Below are positions 37,470-50,878 of a stretch of 64,000 bases of DNA, piece by piece. Both the position numbers and the translations under genes were made by a program. Each line of letters opens with the position of its first letter. Position 1 is the first letter of the stretch. The stretch lies in assembly GCA_010645155.1 (NCBI GenBank), contig JAAGOF010000055.1, positions 297,902 through 361,901 on the forward strand, given 5' to 3'. The DNA is from Tigriopus japonicus (Eukaryota > Arthropoda > Copepoda > Harpacticoida > Harpacticidae). The notes beneath the pieces were generated by a model that worked only from the letters and a program-made list of their open reading frames with translations, ran no database searches and was not told the origin of the DNA.

Positions 37470-38458
37470 AGGGCCTCCTTGAATTGACGGATTAATCCAT
37501 TAATCCAATGGAAGTGGCTTAATGCGTTAATACATTTTGACAGACGGATTAATCGAACAAAATAAAGAAATGCTGGTTCCGTTTTTTATACGATCATAAT
37601 CTATCATCAATTTTATTTAGCTCACAAAATATGATTGATTTTGTGTAAGGTTTCAAAACTCCAATGTTAATTTTGCCTGAAATTTAGGCATATGCCTTAT
37701 ACTCTACAAGATAAGAGTAGATAAAACAATATTTATACATTTTTGAAGCTTGTCACAAAACCTAATACTCGAAAAATGATATGAAAGCATCACATATGCA
37801 CTTGATTCTATACAATTTTGTCAATCTCATGTAACATTACCTTTGTTTGAGTAAAGACAGTTCCAATGATCCCGTTATCGTAAATTAACAACAAAAAAAT
37901 GTTTTATCAATATGTGCATGATTTTAAGATGAAGTCATTAATCCATCCATGGTCTTTTTTTCTTCACATTCAGATTAATTAAAACACATCCAGAAAAATA
38001 TATAACAGGTACAATAAATTGAACAATGATATGATTTTATCATTTCTGTACATCTTGAGCACTATCTCTAACTTGACGGTTGAGAACTACTCGTTAGACA
38101 CAATGGTAAATCTTTCGTTTTCGTCCCAGGTAAATGTGGATAAGACTTTGTTTAAAAAAACTATTCAACAATTGACAAAGGTGATTTCTGAAGTCAAGAT
38201 TTGTGCAAAATGTTGGAGCTTTTCACAAAACTTATTATATTCTACTCATATTAGAATTAAGTCAATCTACTTAAACATCAATATTGTTTGGAGACATTTT
38301 TAATGTTCTCTCGCTATCACTTAACCAAAAACTTCGTTGTTTATTATTTTATCAATCATTCTAAAATTAATCCATTTTTAAGATTGATCTGTATTTATCA
38401 TGTTGAATTAATCGTGAATCCGAATTTTTGAAATTTGAATTAATCCGGGAAGCCCTAC
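37470..38458. mobile_element. Non-autonomous hAT-like element, about 1 kb
   Basis: The left end AGGGCCTCCTTG and right end GGAAGCCCT are imperfect inverted copies, each followed inward by GGATTAAT or ATTAATCC. Flanks are TTGTGAAG (37462-37469) and TTGTGAAC (38459-38466), an 8-bp duplication with one mismatch. The interior is very AT-rich and non-coding, with repeated ATTAATCC motifs near both ends. Confidence 0.65.
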
Positions 38459-38466
38459 TTGTGAAC

Positions 38467-41400
38467 GTCTGGAAACTTTGCGAGACTCAAAAAAAAAACT
38501 TTTTTTTCGTAGCCCTAAAACGAGTTCATTAGATGGGTGGACTGCTCCCTAAATCGGCACTAGGACGCCACCTGGTTTTAGTGCTTCCAGTTTTCGAGGT
38601 GGTGACTAACCTTCAGCGTAATTTAAGATAAAACAATGCCCCGCCTTTTTGGTGATCAACTACTCGACCATGCCAACTCACATTGAGTGTGGAATGCAAG
38701 ACGTAGAAACCAAAAACTTTGAATAATTTCTGTTCATTATGAGTAATTTTGTGCTCAAAGTTTTGGAGAGACTGAAAGAGCTTTGATCATGGTAGTTTTT
38801 ACAGCGATTGTGGCGCAGCCTGATCAGCCTACAAAGCTCAAAAATCGTGCCAGTCCTTTACACGTCTCTCATCAAAAGAAGGAAGAAAGAAAGTTGACGT
38901 TAGATACGATTGTCATAATCAGGGATCAAAAAGAAAAAAAATCTTGAAAGATTTATTGTATGTCTCAGGTTGTCCCATCTTCAAAATGGGCTATATCTTT
39001 TGTTCGGAAATTACTTTTGTCAATTCTCAAAAAAGTTTCTGAGAGCATACATAATCAATTCTTTTCTGTGGTTGGTGATTTTTACTACCGTTCCAAGATA
39101 TGTGATTCCTTGTAAACAAATAAATCATAATTATAATAATATAAATAATTATACGAAATTTGGTCTACCAACAAGTTACTGTTGGCAGATATGGACAGCC
39201 CTTGTATAGTGGGTCAAGGACTCTTGAGCAAGGAAGCGACACGACATTTTTGGTCCCGCCAACTTAGGCCATTGATTGCAAGTCTAGAGATCACTCAAAA
39301 CTTTAATTTGCATACTTTTACCCATCCAAAAGCATAAAATAGATTCATATGATACCATTTTGTATTCAAAAATATATCTGAGGTTTGACTTGTTGTATTT
39401 TTGGCAAAAAAGGTCATGCACAAGTTCAATTTGTAAGAACAAAATATCACTTTCTTCCCAATTTTTGCTTTTTTGCCTTATATTGAATAGAAAACAAATA
39501 ATTTCAGACTCTATATTACTGTACATGAATTAGAGATAGTATGAAAGTAGTTCACAACTAATCTTATTAACAAATACATAGCCTAATTTATGTTCTCATT
39601 CAGAGTCATAAATGGCATTAGGTAAGACTCTACATTTTTGAAAATTAAACTATGGTGTTTAATATGACAACTTTCTTGTCTTTTCCAAGTTGGTCTAAAG
39701 ATTTAAAGAACTTTCAATTGGCATGGAGAAAAATGTGATTTCAAGAAAATATTCAGAATTGACATTGTATCAGTCAATGAGTAAAAGAGACCTCAAATGC
39801 TGATATGGGAAGTCTTGATGGCTTCTTGGATATTTTGTGTTTGCTTAACTCACTGGACACTCTCATGAACTAGGTAACTGAGAAGTATTTAAAACAGCAG
39901 AAACCTTTTATCCATGGATGTTGGTTGTCTTGGAGATGAACCCACAGGGAACTTTCAGGTTTTGCTCCTAAACAACACTGAAAGAGGAACTTGTTGTTCT
40001 TGTTGTATTGTTAAGTAATAATAATTTGTTTGTCATTGCTCTACTATTCTTTCTGAGCCACAAGCACAATGGCTTTCTTGAAATTTAGAGACCACTGGGC
40101 ATTGACAAACAATTCCTTGATAAACTGGTGGCATTCTGCCATTGCTTAAATGGTTCTTGATCTTGATCATTGAAGCCTCAGTTCAGGAGCTCTTTTCCAA
40201 CTCAAATGAAACCACGGTTTCAAAACCACTCTTTGATATGCCTCAAACACATTAGTTTGCCTTGGCACAATGCAAATACTCATTATCAAACATCCAAATC
40301 AATGTTCATAGCCAGAGCATGGGGGATTTTGGGCACTATTCACAGGCAAGTTAGACTCAAAAAGGTTCTTTAGAGCCATAGAATCAAAGAGATAATCATG
40401 GCAACTTAAAGCACAGCTTTTCTTACCCACGGCACTTGGGTTCTAGGTGAGATGACACACATTTTAAAGCTTATTATCCTCTTGGCTGTTGGAACTTTCT
40501 TCGCCGTTGTTTACAGTTAGGCCTAAGTTGGCTGGAAAGGTTTGGTGAATGCAAAAGGTGACCATTCCTTGCTGGAGAGTCCTTGAGTGGGTTGATCTAG
40601 AATAGTTTTTAAAATTTCTTCTAACCTTGCAAAAAAAGCTGTTAGAGGATCACAAACTTCTACAAATTTTCGACGGGGACTGAGTGATGAGCAACAAATT
40701 GAACGGTGAAGGAGCACGATAAAGGAGAGAGGAGGGCTTCATTGTTCGAACTAGCCTGGATTCCTTGGGATTTGGAGGTGCTTTCAAGGCACAAAAACCT
40801 CTACGATCGCCACGACTGACCAAATCCTGGGTTAGGACAGACCCCATCTTAAAGACATACATGTCAGACCTTTTTCCTAGCTTCTGTGAGTAATGTACAG
40901 CCTTAACTTTTTAAGCTTCTGGACCTACACAACCCTTTTGCAAATCCACCAAATTCATTGGTGCTCAAATGGGTGTTGTGACACCGCCAACGCCACCTAC
41001 CAACACGTAGTGGTGGTTGGAGCGTCTACTCATGGACGAAACTCAACTACCATCAGTCGCCATTACTTCTCGCTCCGTATCAAACCATCTATGGATGGGG
41101 GTATGTCCCTTCTTTTAATAACTGACAACTATATCTATAATTCTTATGTCCCTTTATCTCTTTCAATAAAGGTCCTAACGTCCTAATCCCTAGTTATTTT
41201 AGGTGTAGTATGAGGACAGGGATGCTGGTAAATGTAGATTGTAAATGTATATAATGTTAATAAATGTTACAGATTTTTGTTTTTAAATGCATCGAAAAGA
41301 CATAGGTACACATTATTCATATGCTAACAACATATTTTTCTAACCAATTAACATTGTAAAACAGTTAAAAAAACTTACTGTGAACCAGAATGGAAATTGA

Positions 41401-41740
41401 AGTTATTTGATGTTCGATGTAAACAGATGGACGAGCAAACTCCTTTTTTGCATTTTTCACATTTACAGTAAAGTCCTGCAAGCGCAACCAGTGAAATAGA
41501 AAAGATGTGCAACTTTTGAGCTTTATGACGCAAAATTTCTGCTCTTATCTGTCCAAAATACATTGACAAGTGCGAAAATAGGTCAGACTTTTGTGTCAAG
41601 GGGCAATTTTGGGAGATGTATTAGTACGGTGACCTCTCGGTAAGGACCATATACTAGTAATGTGAAATTTGGGCTTGGGCAAGTTTTTTCACGGGAGGTT
41701 GCAAGGTAGGGTCACCTAATGGAGATTTTGTGCTTTGCTA
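38467..41740. other. AT-rich intergenic DNA without a supported gene
   Basis: Short open frames do not resemble proteins. I found no confident repeat boundaries, though the composition matches the surrounding transposon-rich DNA. Confidence 0.5.
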
Positions 41741-42619
41741 TACTGATGGGGCTGATACCAGCAATGTCTCAAACAGTATGAGACCAGACCAATACAAAGA
41801 AAGTCTCGCTGGTCTTGATTCCAATTTGAGACCAAGTGAGAAATGTGAAGTGTTGCCAAAATTGCTCAAATTGGGTTTTGCTTTTTTCTTTGGTGTTCTA
41901 TTGGTTTCAGTTTGAAGGCACGAAATATCTAGATTTATTATTCCGTTGTTTTAAACTTAAACAATATAAATTTTAAAGCAAGGAACATCTCGTCGATTCC
42001 ACAACTTGGCATAACATGTTGGCTTCACAGTTTTAAAGGAAAGTATCTGAAGAACCGCTGAAAGTGTGACGTGAAATCTTTTTCATTAACACAAAACTTA
42101 TGTTACATCCTCCAAATTGTCGGAGAATATTTCATTTAACGATTGCTTATGTTATTATGTTGCAACGCAAGATTTTATTTAACTCGTTAATGCACAGTTA
42201 TTATTTGAAATTTCCATTTGCTAAAGCCCATCAACATTGAAATCAGGTGGCAAATCACGACAATATTACCACATTCTAGTCAACCTGGCTAAGAAGTGTG
42301 ACTAGCAACTAAGATTTGAATATCAAAGGAACCATATTGAAACAGACAATATCAGTCAAAAAGCTATTTGATACGGCGTCAATAAAGGTCATGGTCTCCA
42401 TGCATATTAGAAATACCTCAAAAGAGAGTTAGATTTCGATTACACGCTTTAACAAAATTGTTAAACATGAATAGGTTCAATCGGTGTCGGACACCTTTTG
42501 TAGCTGTCATTTCGTTCGTAAGACTTGATACAGTATTGATGCCAGCTTCTGAGATGTATTAATTGAGACCGGCATCAGTTGGTCTCATGTATTGAAAATG
42601 CCGTCTCGTCCCATCACTA
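41741..42619. mobile_element. Non-autonomous hAT-like element, copy 1
   Basis: The element begins TACTGATGGGGCTGATACCA and ends GTCTCGTCCCATCACTA, imperfect inverted termini. The 8 bp CTTTGCTA precede it (41733-41740) and recur just after it (42621-42628), with one extra A at the right junction. It is nearly identical over its length to the copy at 45296-46202. It has no transposase frame; the 61-codon frame at 41730 is not protein-like. Confidence 0.88.
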
Positions 42620-42628
42620 ACTTTGCTA

Positions 42629-44413
42629 ACTAACTCAAGCAAACACAAATTTGAGGTTAATTTGCAACCCTGATCCAAAGTTACAAAAGTCAGGGGCGCG
42701 TTTCAGTGCTTCTTAATGAAAAACCGGTTTATGAAGATAGGTAGGCAGAAGGGAATACCATTTCACTGAAGGTAAATTGGCGACCCAAGTGTACGATGTC
42801 GCGAAAAAAAGCTTGCCCAAGCGCCCAAGTCACATCACAAGCATATATCCTCTCTGTGTACTGCACAGTACTTATGGGAACAAAGCTGCAGCTTGAAGAG
42901 GAGCTTGGGCCAAGCAACAACTTTCAGCTGTGCTTGAAAGCTTGCAAGCAGTTTCAAGCACTTTCACACAATGTCAGGTTTGTCAGTTAAAATTCAATTT
43001 GTTGGCCACCAGAAAAGGAGTAAAATAGTTTGCACTCAAGTTTAACTAAGTATCTTCACATAGCCCCTAAGAAAGCAAATATCTTGACAAATTTATGCAA
43101 AAAAATTGGTAAATTCTGCAACAGCATAGGAGTTTCTGCCTCTATTTATAGATCAGGCAAAAAGGACCACAAATAGCTTGGCAACCCTGCTATTAACTGT
43201 AGGTCCTCTGAGCTCTGGCTTGAATGCGTGGTTAGGCTTGAGGCAGCTGAAATGGAAACAAGCCCAGCTTGAAAATTTGAAGTGCTTGATAGCTTGGGAA
43301 ATCCCATCAGTACTGCACAGCCCCAACTCATGGAGTCTCTCCCAAAACGAGAGCTCTCCCATTCATGTAATTATCCCACAGATCATATAATGGCTAGTTG
43401 TCGCATTGGTCCATTCCGTCTGCGAGAGAAAAACACCACTTGGCCTAGCCAGGAACCTCTCACCACAGGACGCGAACCTCAGCTGATGCGTAGCCCAATG
43501 AGGGAGGCCCTTAAAACGGTGCGGCTCTGCAGTGAATTTGAACGAAATTGTCAAAAAACGATAGAAATAGGTGTTTGATAGCAAACATCGCTTCAGAACA
43601 TTGTTGCAGCATTAGATAGCGCTCCTTTTTCTACCATTCATTTTTATAATGCTGCTTTCATGTTCTCGGGAATATGTCAAAACTGAGCTCCTTCAGACCA
43701 ATATCTCGCACAAAATGGAGAATGGATCTCGAATAAATGCATATGTAACTTAAATATAATAATACCAACTTAAGACAACGAGTTCAGTTATACTTCGATC
43801 AAGTTTCATGAAGATTGGGCGTCTTTTTAGAAAACTGTGGCCATGTTATTAACAATGAAACTCACTATCCACACTCTTCCCCATAAAAACATCATTTTTA
43901 GTCAGCATTTTATCGTCCGAAATCCTTGAAATCCATTAGATGCCAAATATCAACATTTTGATCAGCCAAACCGAGAGGAAGCACGAGATTAAACAAATTT
44001 TTTGTCAACTAATAGTTGAGTTGTTGATGATTCACTCACACTGATTATTCATGCAGAATGCAGTGAAGAGCAGATCACTCTCATGGAGCACTGTATTCTT
44101 CGCTTTGATGGTGTTGTTTGGTACTTTTAATCTGAAACCATTGGTATTTCAGGATAAGTTGAATAGGGTTGATAATGAGTGGTGAACGTGATTTACCCAA
44201 GAGTGGGTTACATTTAATTATCTCTAAGAGACAGAAACACAAACTAGAATCATGTCTAGACAATTTGTTCACTGATTTAGTACAAAATATTTAATATTGA
44301 GTCCATAACACTTCCCTATCGTTCACTCCAGAGGGCCTCATTGGGCTCTCAAAAACAACAACAAACAGCTGTCTTCGAATCCTCTTCTGTAAGTATATCC
44401 ATGGCCTAGCTAG
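42629..44413. other. Intergenic DNA without a supported gene
   Basis: Open frames near 42.8, 43.2 and 43.5 kb lie on both strands at once and resemble no family. Nothing further was recognised. Confidence 0.45.
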
Positions 44414-45163
44414 CTCCGAAATCTCAGGGCGACCGCGTGCTCAGAAGTAACGACGCTCGCTCGCGTCGAGAACAAAGTACCTACGCTAAGTTGAGTTTGT
44501 TCAAGATTTGGCCACGCTGGCAAAATTTTGAAAAGTTCGAAATTCCCACCATTTTACGGTGTAGTGTTATGTACCAGCTGATGAAGCAAAGTTGTCTACC
44601 TTTTGCTCGCACGAAGCGAGGTCTAGCCATTATATGTCTGTGAATTATCCATGTTTCTAATGAAACACCTTTGGACCTGCCAGACCTTTTTTTAAACCTG
44701 CCGAACTCGTCATCATTGCATTATTTTTAGTTGAAATGTTCAACGATTTACACAAGGACACATAATACAATGGTATAATCTTCACTTAACCTCACATGAG
44801 TATGGATGATAGATCTTTTTTAAACATTTGATTCACGACTTTGAATAAAATGAAGGCCAGAGGAGACCTGCTCCTGGGGCAAGCAAACCTAAAAACAAAT
44901 GATTTGTTGAATTGAAAGTTTTAATCCCTCCTCTTGTTTTAAATCATTTTGCAATACTTTCCTCAACACGTAACTGTAACAAGTTTCAAAACGTTGTTTC
45001 TCGCAAACGGACGGACGTAACATGGAACATGCTGAAATTCAGCCAACATAAGTGCCTGTCTTATCAATCTATTGAAAACAAAACCATTTACTTGAATGGA
45101 ATTTGATTCATGAAAAATCCACAGCTGAACGAACGCTTGAGGAAAGGGCTCCATGTCTCACGT

Positions 45164-46293
45164 ATTGACTTCTATTAATACTAGACCGCGTGTAAGCCTA
45201 AAAATGTGTCTCCGGTCGCCAACTGTTGAGCGGACACAAGTGCGGGAACATTTGAAATGTGTGACCAGGCAAATGTCAACCATGCAAGTGATGAGTACTG
45301 ATGGGGCTGATACCAGCAATGTCTCATACAGTAATACAATACAATAATACAATACAATAAAACAGACCAGACCAATACAAAGAAAGTCTCGTTGGTCTTG
45401 ATTCCGACTTGAGACCAAGTGAGAAATGTGAAGTGTTGCCAAAATTGTTCAAATTGGGTTTTGCTTTTTTCTCTGGTGTTCGATCGGTTTCAGTTTGAAG
45501 GCACGAAATATCTAGATTTATTTTTCCGTTGTTTTAAACTTAAACAATATAAATTTCAAAGCAAGGAACATCTCGTCGATTCCACAACTTGGCATAACAT
45601 GTTGGCTTCAGAGTTTTAAAGAAAAATACCTGAAGAACCGCTGAAAGTGTGACGTGAAATCGTTTTCATTAACACAAAACTTATGTTACATCCTCCAAAT
45701 TGTCGGAGAATATTTCATTTAACGACTGCTTATGTTATTATGTTGCAACGCAAGATTTTATTTAACTCGTTAGTGCACAGTTATTATTTGAAATTTCCAT
45801 TTGCTAAAGCCCATCAACACTGAAATCAGGTGGCAAATCACGACATTATTACCACATTCTATTCAACCTGGCTAAGAAGTGTGACTAGCATCTCAGATTT
45901 GAATATCAAAGGAACCATATTGAAACAGACAATATCAGTCAAAAAGCTATTTGATACGGCGTCAATAAAGGTCATGGTCTCCATACATATTAGAAATACC
46001 TCAAAAGAGAGTTAGATTTTGATTACACGCTTTAACAAAATTGTTAAACACGAATAGGTTCAATCGGTGGCGGACCCCTTTTGTAGCTGTCATTTCGTTC
46101 GTAAGACTTGATACAGTATTGACGCCAGCTTCTGAGATGTATTAATTGAGACCGGCATCAGTTGGTCTCAAGTATTGGAAATGCCGTCTCGTCCCATCAC
46201 TAGTGATGAGTCAAATGTGGAATTCAGTAACGTTTTTGGGTCATTTTTTGTTATTGCTAGTGGTCACTTTCTTGAAAGAACCGAAGACCTCAC
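45164..46293 (+). repeat. Left terminal inverted repeat of the P-like transposon
   Basis: The repeat consists of 45164-45295 plus 46211-46293, split by the hAT element and its target duplication. It matches the reverse complement of 50879-51088. Confidence 0.88.
45296..46202. mobile_element. Non-autonomous hAT-like element, copy 2, nested in the P-like transposon
   Basis: This 907-bp copy begins TACTGATGGGGCTGATACCA and ends GTCTCGTCCCATCACTA. It is flanked by a perfect 8-bp duplication, GTGATGAG (45288-45295 and 46203-46210), which occurs once in the uninterrupted right arm of the host transposon. It differs from copy 1 mainly by an ATACAATA repeat expansion near 45330-45360 and scattered base changes. 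It is non-coding. Confidence 0.93.
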
Positions 46294-46741
46294 CAGGTGA
46301 CCATGCCATTGATTTGAATACTTCAACTAGGAACTTTTTTGCCTATACATTCAATAAATCATTGGTGGGAAGAACACAAATTTAAGCTTTTGCGTTATGT
46401 AGCGTAATCCAATGCATTTATGGACAAAAACTGACTTGTAGCTTCAAGAACGAGTTTTGAAAAGTTGGTCTTGACTCGCATGTTTGGTCACACTAACTGT
46501 CCGCTCAACAGTTGTGAGGGAGACATTTCCCTGATGAAATCAACGCATTCTGCCCAAGGGGGGCGCGTTATTTTCAGGCTGATTTGGCTCGCCGGGAGGC
46601 TGCTCGCTTGAAATTCGGTAGGTCTCTTAATCACAAGTCAGCTGTCGATCACGCTGATGAATTCACCCGAAATGGGCAAAACAATGCACTTTTGCTACAA
46701 TGAAAATCTCAATTCGCATTTGATTAGCGGATAAATCCATC

Positions 46742-49627
46742 ATGGTGCGTAGTTGCTCTGCCTTTGGATGCACCAATCGGTTTGGTTGTCAATCGCCAAG
46801 CCCGTTGAGCTTTCATTTTTTCCCATCGGATTTGAATTTGCATAAGAAGTGGGTCAAGGCTGTACGAAGAAAAAAGTTTCAACCAAGTGCTTCTTCTTCT
46901 CTATGTGGTGAACACTTCAGGTATTTCTCATATTTATAATGTTTTATTTTGAAAGCCGTTGATTGTTTTACATCTTTCAGAGACGATGATTTTGAAACAG
47001 AATCACGAAAGAAGCTCAAACCCGGTGCCATTCCTTCTATATTTAAAGGCTTTCCAACACATCTACAACCACCACCCAAGAAAGCTCGAAGAATTCTTCA
47101 ACGTCAAAATTCGAATGTGATATCCAGCCAAAATACGCCGACATGCGAGAGTTCCATATTAACTCTAACAAAGACAAAGCGCCCTTCAGACTCAATGGAA
47201 GATCAGAATTCGGAGCAAGAGAGATTTGATGAAAGTATTCCATCAGTTGAAGTTGAAGATCCTTTACCCAAGAGTTCATCAAGCCAGTTGGGTCAAGTTC
47301 CATCATTGGAGTTTAATGCTTTGAGGGATCACAACTATAATTGTTCACCCGACATCGATTTTGTTCGGTCAAAATTGACGAAGACGCAATTTATTCTTGA
47401 ACGGCAGATTAAGAAGAAGAACAATTTTCGGGTGAAGTGTTTCATGGCCAAAAAGAGAATTGCAAAGCTGTCTGATTGTTTGGAAGAGATGAGAAATCAG
47501 AAATTGATATCAAGCGATGGATTCAGTTTCTTGAAAGACCGCTTTTCAACTCTTGAGTTGAATGTTCTTAACGATCTTGTTCAAAGTAAGGAAGGACAAC
47601 GAAGATACACCGATGAAACGAAAAGCTTTGCTGTGGCACTTAATTATTATAGCCCTAAAGCATACAAGTTTGTTTCCTCGTTCTTTTCATTACCCTGCCC
47701 AAGCACCATTCGAAAACTCCTTGGATCAGTCCAATGCTACCCTGGATTTCAAGTCCTTGCTTTGGAAGAGCTGAAAAAACATTCACCGGACATTGATTAC
47801 TCGAATGGAGCCTTATCAATTGATGCCATGTCCATCAAAGAAATGGTTCAATTTGATCAAAGCCGTGGGTGTTGTTTCGGGTACGTGGACGTTGGAGGAG
47901 CTGCGGATAATGGGGATAGAGATGTTCCTGCCAATGAGGCACTTGTTGTCATGGTGACAGGACTTCGAAAGTTTTGGAAGATTCCAATTGCATACTTTTT
48001 GATTAAAGGTTTGCGATCTGAAGTTCTGGCTGGGATAATTCGTGAAGCATTATTCCAATGTCATGAAGCCGGAGTCAAAATCAGAACCGTGGTCATGGAT
48101 GGGACTAGTCACAACATTTCTGCCTTTAACGCTCTTGGTTGTGTCCTCAACCCTCCAGATGTATGCGATATAAAGACTGACTTTCAGCACCCTCATCCAG
48201 GTGCAAATCACCAAGTCTATGCCATTTGTGATCCTGGGCACATGGCTAAGAATGTCCGCAATCTTTTGTTCGAATATAAGGAACTTGTGTGGCCTGGTAA
48301 AGGATCAATCAAATGGGACCACATAGCAAAACTTCATCAAATTCAAGAGGATCATGGTCTTCAACTTGGAAATAAGCTCACAAGCAGGCACATTCAATTC
48401 CAGAAGAATAAAATGAAAGTAGGGCTTGCGTTGCAGGCAATTGCCTCGGAGTCCGTCGCCAGAGCCCTCCGATGGGCCTTTCAACACGAAATACCCGAAT
48501 TAAAGGACCCTGACGTTTTGGTAACAGCCGAGTTTTTAGAGCGCCATGACCATGTCTTTGATATTCTGAACAGCCGTTCGAGGCATGGAAGTGGATTTAA
48601 AGCGGCAATTTCTTTGGAAAATTTTGAGAGGATCAATGTGGAATTTGATTTATTTTTTGACATGTATTCAGTCTTACAAACGACAACTGGATTACAAGTT
48701 ACAAGATCAAGAAGAAAAACAGGTCCTTTGGGTTTTTTGGCCTGTATTACTTCAATTCGGGGCCTTGTTGGCGACATGAAGAGAGGAACCCTCCACCTTG
48801 AACATCTGTGCACGTACAAACTTCAACAGGACCATTTAGAACAATTCTTTGGTGCAATAAGGTTGAGAAATGGATGGAACCTAAATCCAACACCAATGCA
48901 ATTTCGGTTTGCTTTTAGAAAACTCCTTGTTAATGCTGGGAAATTCATTCTGTCGTCCAGCACTGGAAACTGTCTTCCTCAAGATGAAACCGTCCTATTG
49001 TCTGTGGCCACGCAACCAAAAAGAATGGAAGTTGTTGACGTGGAGCGAGATGTTCAGCCATTGGTTTTGTCAAGTTGTCAATATGACCAAACACTTCATG
49101 AACGAGGATGCATTGTTCACAATTGTCAGATTTGCTCAACGGCAATTGGATACATTTGTTATGATTATGTGAATGCTCTCGAGAAACAAATGAAGTGCGA
49201 CAAATGCCGATGCGCATTATTTGACTCTCAGCAAGATCCCTGCGAGGATTCATCGGTCAGGTGTCAGACCTACAAGCACCAACAAGACGGAAGTATTACC
49301 AAGCACCCCAGTGGATCAATATACCGTCTCCTTCTACATTGTGAAAAAATCTTTCGTCAGAACAAATCCTCCCTTCCTACAAAGAACTTCGAGAAACGGT
49401 TATTGATCCAGATACTAATGAATTTGGATCAAAGACTCACATTTCCGACGCTATCCCAACATCAGTTTGATACTGCAGACGGGATGGAAAATCATTGCAC
49501 AACCTTAGTTCATCTGATTTCCCGGAAATACATCCATTTCCGCACAACAAAGTTCTTGAAGGATTCTACTGATCCCATGAACATTGGAAATTTTATGCAT
49601 CGCATGAAAATTTTTCAAAATGTGTGA
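46742..49627 (+). CDS. THAP-domain P-element-type transposase (THAP9-like)
   Basis: Two exons, 46742-46920 and 46981-49627, are joined across a 60-bp GT-AG intron to give 941 residues. The join restores CGEHFRDDDF in the THAP domain. The THAP zinc finger (residues 1 to about 85) has C5, C10, C55 and H58, with W37 and the HFFPSD motif. A coiled-coil-like helix follows (about 205-245), then the P-transposase region with YSPKAYKFV and LPCPSTIRKLL. RNase H-like acidic residues can be proposed at D341 (LSIDAMSIKE), D433 (VVMDGTSHN) and E680 (DHLEQFFGAIR, in the family's conserved LEQFF motif). A Cys-rich segment (CxxC repeats) follows. Length is close to human THAP9 (about 900) and exceeds Drosophila P transposase (about 750). 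The frame has no stop or frameshift. It sits centrally between inverted repeats, so it is better read as a transposon gene than as a domesticated one. Confidence 0.93.
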
Positions 49628-50878
49628 GAATTTCTAGCCAGATTTGAGGAATGGCATGTGATATATGCATTTTCCATAGATTCTGCTTGTTTTGTATTGT
49701 CGGGTAACGAGACAATATCGATGCCCTCAAAATCTGTTAAAATGTGAGATCTGCAAATGAAAATACAAAAGCCGAAACCCTTCTTAAATTTACTATCGCC
49801 TCAAATTCACTTATTGTCAAATGATATTTGCAGACTAGTAATGCACAATACAGAAGAAAATCAGAAAGAAACCATATTCTGTTCATTGAATGGCAAATGT
49901 CAATCCTACAGATATGTCCAGTACTGATATTCTCTAAAATTTATCTTAATTTATTCTATTATGAACGGGGAAGTGCCTCTTATAAAATTCCTTGTATTGA
50001 AGAGAAATAACACATCAAAGCTACAACTTGTCTGATTGTCAAGCAATCTAGGAAAAGAAAACCAGTTCGAAGGAAATAGTCATTCGTTCAAAGATTTTTT
50101 AAATTTTTTATTGTCTCAAGAAAGCATCTGAAATTGTAATTGTTGAAAAATGTGAGTTTTGAATTTATGTGAAAAGTGTCTGCAAGTGAGCTACCAATTA
50201 AATAATTTATGAATTTAAGCATAGACCACGGAATTTAGATAACAAAACCCTTGATATACGATGAGATCGTGGAGTTAACTACATTCGAAATGGCGGATAT
50301 CAAGACAAGACCTTGTAATTTGATAATAAATACCTCAACTCTAATTCCTACAAGGTACTGGCTAGGTTTCAAGTGAAAAACACATCATTGAATTGAAATA
50401 TTCTTTACATATACTACCTGTAAAGCAGTTATCTTGATCATTGACTTTTGAACTGTTTTATCTTTTGCATCTATGCATGATAAATCCTTGTTTTATCGGT
50501 TAACATGACGCATTTTGATGTATTTAATACTCTGAATTTGAATATATGCAAACTTTTACGCAACGTGTATGAAAATCTCCCATCTTTAAAGTATTTAGAA
50601 AGAACTTGACGCAAGGGAAACGAGAAAGCCTCACGTTTAAAATTGCTTTGCTCTCATTTGGACAAAAGAAAAAGAAAAATATACTTCACACAAATAATTA
50701 TAAACGTAAACTCGCTCCAAAGGACACCTTGATTGTTAAAATATACAAGTTTTAACGTGTTGTAATCTATATTTTGCAGCATAGTCCTTGACGGACAATT
50801 CTCCTTTCTGCCCATTTGGTCGCTCGCAACGGCCTCTAGCGGTTCGTAATCCGAAACTCTGAGCTATCGCCCCCCTTG
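49628..50878. other. Non-coding 3' part of the P-like transposon
   Basis: AT-rich sequence between the transposase stop and the right inverted repeat. No gene was seen. It may include the transposase 3' UTR. Confidence 0.5.
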
